From: Candidatus Humimicrobium oleiphilum
GTDB taxonomy: Bacteria; Actinomycetota; Humimicrobiia; Humimicrobiales; Humimicrobiaceae
Reading direction: 5' to 3'
Assembly: GCA_002304935.1 (NCBI GenBank)
Contig: DBPS01000052.1
Span: 1 to 8,958 of the forward strand
Length of the DNA stretch: 8,958 bases
The notes under the pieces were generated by a model. It did not search any database and was not told the origin of the DNA. It worked only from the letters and a program-made list of their open reading frames with translations. Made by a program: the position numbers and the translations under genes. This document shows, piece after piece, positions 6,374 to 8,958 of the stretch (the first letter of the stretch is position 1; each line of letters begins with the position of its first letter).

Positions 6374-6894
6374 AGATTAAACCCCTTATTCTTAGTTATA
6401 TGTTCAACCAAACCACCGTCATTTAACAGCTTGATCATAACGTCCGGCAAGGGACTGAATTTAAGTTCTGTCCCTTTTGCAAGATTTCTGATAATACCTT
6501 TTCCAAGGTCGATTTCAAGATTATCCTGATCGTCTATCCTGTCTGTGTCACATATCAGAACAGGCAGGCCGATATTTATGCTGTTTCTGAAAAAAATTCT
6601 GGCAAAGGATTTTGCAAGAACTGCACCGACTCCTGCCATTTTAATTATAGTAGGTGCATGCTCCCTTGATGAACCAAGGCCGAAATTTCTGCCTGCAACA
6701 ACAAAATCACCCTTTCTGACCTTGCCTGCAAATTCAGGATCTGCATCTTCCAGGACATGTTTTGCTAGTTCCGGCATATTGGATCTTAAATGAAAATATC
6801 TTCCCGGAGCAATTAAGTCAGTAGAAATATCATCACCGAATTTAAAACTCTTTCCTTCCAGGATACTACTTTTAATAACTTCTTTTTTATCCAT
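6370..6894 (-). CDS. Aconitase-superfamily dehydratase, small subunit (LeuD/homoaconitase type)
   Basis: The swivel-domain partner of the large subunit encoded immediately upstream; together they isomerise a 2- to a 3-hydroxy tricarboxylic or dicarboxylic acid. The 174 residues are the size of short archaeal/anaerobe-type small subunits, shorter than the roughly 200-residue enterobacterial LeuD. Motifs are GDDISTDLIAPGRY (20-33), VVAGRNFGLGSSREHAP (65-81, anion-binding Ser/Arg) and AKSFARIFFRNSINIGLP (94-111). The substrate-contact loop after PGRY reads FHLRSN (34-39), not the YLRT seen in some isopropylmalate isomerases, so leucine specificity is not supported directly. ATG at 6892-6894 with a purine-rich but weak SD (GAAGAG). 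Its stop overlaps the dehydrogenase start, indicating coupled translation. Which substrate is used (citrate, homocitrate or isopropylmalate) is open. Confidence 0.88.
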   Translation of the reverse strand: MDKKEVIKSSILEGKSFKFGDDISTDLIAPGRYFHLRSNMPELAKHVLEDADPEFAGKVRKGDFVVAGRNFGLGSSREHAPTIIKMAGVGAVLAKSFARIFFRNSINIGLPVLICDTDRIDDQDNLEIDLGKGIIRNLAKGTELKFSPLPDVMIKLLNDGGLVEHITKNKGFNL

Positions 6895-6988
6895 TTTTCT
6901 CTTCTCTGAATCTGATATTAATTAATATTAATTTTATTTATGGTCTTAATTATCAATTGCGTTTACCGTTTTTTAAAAATTTATACTC

Positions 6989-8242
6989 TTACAATATCTC
7001 TCTGACATCAGCAATATACCCTTTTACTGCACTATAAGCTGCAGTAGCCGGAGAACTTAAATATATGAATGAATCAGGGTTTCCCATCCTTCCCTTAAAG
7101 TTTCTGTTTTGTGTGGAAAGACAGACTTCATTATCTGCAAGTGCTCCCTGATGCACGCCTACACAGGGACCGCACCCTGGTGATTCAACGACTGCACCGC
7201 TCTCAATAAGAGTTTTTATAATTCCTGACTCAAGTGCATCCAGATATATTTTTCTTGATGCCGGGACAACAAGCAGCCTTACTCCACTGGCAACTTTTCT
7301 GCCTTTCAGGATATCTGCTGCAATTTTTAAATCTGATAATCTGCCATTTGTACAAGTGCCGATAAGAACCTGGTTTACTTTTACTTTTTCCATCATGCTT
7401 ACAGGACTTACGTTATCGACTGTGTGCGGTTTTGAAATCATCGGTTCAAGTTCTGAGCAGTCAATATCTATGATATCCTCATAGACAGCATCATCATCAG
7501 CAAATATTTTTTTATAAAGAGCAGCCCGGCCGATTGAATTCAAATATTCTTTTGTAACTTCATCAGATTCAAATATCCCTGCTTTTGCGCCTGCTTCCAC
7601 TGCCATATTTGAAATAGTGAATCTGTCTTCAATGCTCATTTTACTGCTCCGGCTTCCTGAAAATTCCAGGGCTTTGTAAGTTGCGCCTTCTGCAGTGATT
7701 TTTCCGATAAGATGAATAATAAGATCTTTTGCATAAACCCCTTTTGCCAGAGCATTATTAAAATTTACTTTTATGGTGGGGGGGACCATAAGCCATGTTT
7801 TTGCAAGAGCAAAACCGACAGCGATATCTGTCGATCCCATCCCTGTTGCAAATGCTCCCAGTGCTCCTGAAGTACATGTATGGGAATCAGCCCCTATTAC
7901 AATATCTCCGGGAGATACAAATGATTCAACTAATATCTGGTGGCAGACACCTTCTCCTACTTCGCTTAAAACCATTCCAGCATTACCGGCGTATTCCCTC
8001 AAAACAGTATGAGAATTTGAAAGTTCTTTTCTGGGGCTTGGAGAAGCATGGTCTATGAAAAAAATTGACTTTGCCGGATTTTTTACTTTGTCAAATCCCA
8101 TTTTTTTCAGCTGGCTTACTGCAAGAGGGCCTGTGCCATCCTGAGCCATAACCACATCTACATCCACAACAGTGATATCATTCGGTTTTACATCTCTTCC
8201 TGCATGAGAGCTTATTATTTTCTCTGCAATTGTCTTTCCCAA
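6989..8242 (-). CDS. Aconitase-superfamily dehydratase, large subunit (LeuC/homoaconitase type)
   Basis: The [4Fe-4S] catalytic subunit of a two-subunit hydro-lyase. The 417 residues match the short archaeal/anaerobe-type large subunits. Motifs are an N-terminal TIAEKII segment, QDGTGPLA (35-41), IDHASPSP (63-70), GADSHTCTSGALGAFATGMGS (117-137), the first cluster cysteine in IGTCTNGR (Cys297), the second and third in GCGPCVG (Cys357, Cys360) and STQNRNFKGRMGNP (376-389). All three expected cluster ligands are present. Initiation is TTG at 8240-8242, four bases after AGGAGG; an in-frame TAG stands just upstream and no ATG or GTG lies between, so the TTG is the natural start. It sits between the synthase fragment and the small-subunit gene, with a 94-bp AT-rich gap to the latter in which I see only an AT palindrome (6915-6928). 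Confidence 0.9.
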   Translation of the reverse strand: MGKTIAEKIISSHAGRDVKPNDITVVDVDVVMAQDGTGPLAVSQLKKMGFDKVKNPAKSIFFIDHASPSPRKELSNSHTVLREYAGNAGMVLSEVGEGVCHQILVESFVSPGDIVIGADSHTCTSGALGAFATGMGSTDIAVGFALAKTWLMVPPTIKVNFNNALAKGVYAKDLIIHLIGKITAEGATYKALEFSGSRSSKMSIEDRFTISNMAVEAGAKAGIFESDEVTKEYLNSIGRAALYKKIFADDDAVYEDIIDIDCSELEPMISKPHTVDNVSPVSMMEKVKVNQVLIGTCTNGRLSDLKIAADILKGRKVASGVRLLVVPASRKIYLDALESGIIKTLIESGAVVESPGCGPCVGVHQGALADNEVCLSTQNRNFKGRMGNPDSFIYLSSPATAAYSAVKGYIADVREIL

Positions 8243-8246
8243 GAAG

Positions 8247-8252
8247 CCTCCT
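8247..8252 (-). promoter_or_regulatory. Ribosome binding site that fixes a TTG start
   Basis: AGGAGG on the minus strand lies four bases before the TTG at 8240-8242. With the in-frame TAG just upstream and no other start codon close by, it decides the start of the large-subunit gene. Confidence 0.75.
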
Positions 8253-8323
8253 AAAAACTAAAATATTAAAAAACCTGATATTTTTTTTAAACAAAACAAC
8301 TAATTATGTACCAGTAATATTAA

Positions 8324-8958
8324 TTAATCAATATTATCCGAATCCTCTGCAGTTTCCTGCTTTTTTTTGCTTTCTTTATAATCTCTGTAGATATACATCA
8401 GTTCTTTGTCAAAAAGTGTTCTTTTCAAATCAACAGACATTGCCCTGGTAAGTGCAAGTATCTCATTGGCTTCAGTATCTGTCAGGTCTATCCCGAATTC
8501 CTTAAATTTGTGGAGTATGGTGTGAGAACCCGAATGTTTCCCGACAACAAGCTGTCGTGTAAGTCCGACTTCTGCAGGTTCAAAAACCTCATAATTTCTC
8601 GGATTTTTAAGAACTCCGTCTGCATGTATGCCTGATTCATGGGCAAAAACATTGGTTCCGACAATTGCTTTCCATACCGGTATGGCTCTGGAAGATGCTT
8701 TTGCAACATACTCGGAAATCTCCCTGAATCTTGATGTATTTATTCCAAGATCTATATTTTCAAGATATTTTAATGCCATTACGATTTCTTCAAGTGCAGC
8801 ATTCCCGGTCCCTTCTGCAAGTCCGTTTACTGAAGTCATTATGCTGGAAGCTCCTGCTCTTATGGCGGCAATACCATTAGCAGTAGCCATTCCGAAACTA
8901 TTCTTGGTATGGACTTCTATCGGAAAATCTACTGTGCTTAAAATAGTATTTATCCTCA
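8324..8958 (-). CDS. Homocitrate/2-isopropylmalate synthase-family enzyme, C-terminal part
   Basis: The frame is open to the right edge, so the N-terminal part, including the DRE metal motif, lies outside; about 210 residues are visible. The family condenses acetyl-CoA with a 2-oxoacid on a metal-bound TIM barrel. Visible are VHTKNSFGMATANG (fragment residues 15-28), GLAEGTGNAALEE (45-57), FAHESGIHADGVLKNPRNYE (104-123) and VGKHSG (138-143). The HESGIH and GKHSG motifs are strong family marks. There is no roughly 130-residue LeuA regulatory domain after the helical subdomains, which favours homocitrate-, NifV- or related synthases over feedback-regulated isopropylmalate synthase. The motif normally HxHND reads HTKNS, and the usual GERAGN reads AEGTGN. 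First visible gene of the operon; 81 AT-rich bases separate it from the large subunit. Promoter is outside the window. Confidence 0.85.
   Translation of the reverse strand, partial: RINTILSTVDFPIEVHTKNSFGMATANGIAAIRAGASSIMTSVNGLAEGTGNAALEEIVMALKYLENIDLGINTSRFREISEYVAKASSRAIPVWKAIVGTNVFAHESGIHADGVLKNPRNYEVFEPAEVGLTRQLVVGKHSGSHTILHKFKEFGIDLTDTEANEILALTRAMSVDLKRTLFDKELMYIYRDYKESKKKQETAEDSDNID

Noticed and set aside
6915..6928. Perfect 14-bp palindrome atattaattaatat in the gap between the dehydratase genes, with a 12-bp match at 8317-8328 in the gap after the synthase.
   Set aside because: It could be an operator, but simple AT runs like this arise easily in AT-rich spacers, and the second copy includes the synthase stop codon. 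There is no further support.
6895..6988. Possible internal promoter (TTGATA with a TAAAAT downstream) ahead of the small-subunit gene.
   Set aside because: The spacing is about 14 bases, too short for a typical sigma-70 promoter, and the flanking genes look co-transcribed.
8488..8709. A 73-codon minus-strand frame within the synthase gene.
   Set aside because: It overlaps the conserved HESGIH region in another frame and is a shadow.

Overview
The window is a compact, AT-rich stretch of what looks like a bacterial chromosome. It has short intergenic gaps, Shine-Dalgarno sites, two SD-supported TTG starts and a bacterial-type MEP-pathway kinase. ispE argues against an archaeon. A B12-type radical SAM fragment and an aconitase-superfamily two-subunit dehydratase would fit an anaerobe or microaerophile. 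I cannot name a phylum from sequence alone.

Layout, left to right. Positions 1-509 (+) hold the 3' end of a B12-binding radical SAM gene. It converges on the minus-strand genes. The gap at 510-703 carries a near-perfect 17/19-bp tandem duplication (604-639) and two identical 20-bp REP-like repeats (652-702) that abut the ispE stop codon. From 704 to 5084 four minus-strand genes form an isoprenoid operon. In transcription order they are a DXR-like (DRL/DXR-II) oxidoreductase, a polyprenyl (probably geranylgeranyl) diphosphate synthase, a type 2 IPP isomerase (fni) and ispE. Gaps are 36 and 3 bp, followed by a 14-bp overlap. A promoter-like site (5113-5140) precedes the first gene, and a terminator-like hairpin (5195-5262) separates this operon from the next one upstream.

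From 5282 to the right edge a second minus-strand operon encodes, in transcription order, the C-terminal part of a homocitrate/2-isopropylmalate synthase-family enzyme, an aconitase-superfamily large subunit, its small subunit and an isocitrate-type beta-decarboxylating dehydrogenase. Together these make a complete 2-oxoacid chain-elongation module: condensation, isomerisation, oxidative decarboxylation. The substrate is not decided by what is visible. The dehydrogenase has isocitrate dehydrogenase-like active-site motifs, so lysine (aminoadipate), 2-oxoglutarate and leucine synthesis are all candidates.

The most interesting inference is that the 456-aa NAD(P)-binding/SAF-domain protein, usually annotated as a generic oxidoreductase, is a non-canonical DXP reductoisomerase. 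It would then supply the committed MEP-pathway step in an operon with ispE, fni and a prenyltransferase. A second oddity is the synthase fragment, whose expected metal-binding HxH motif reads H-T-K.
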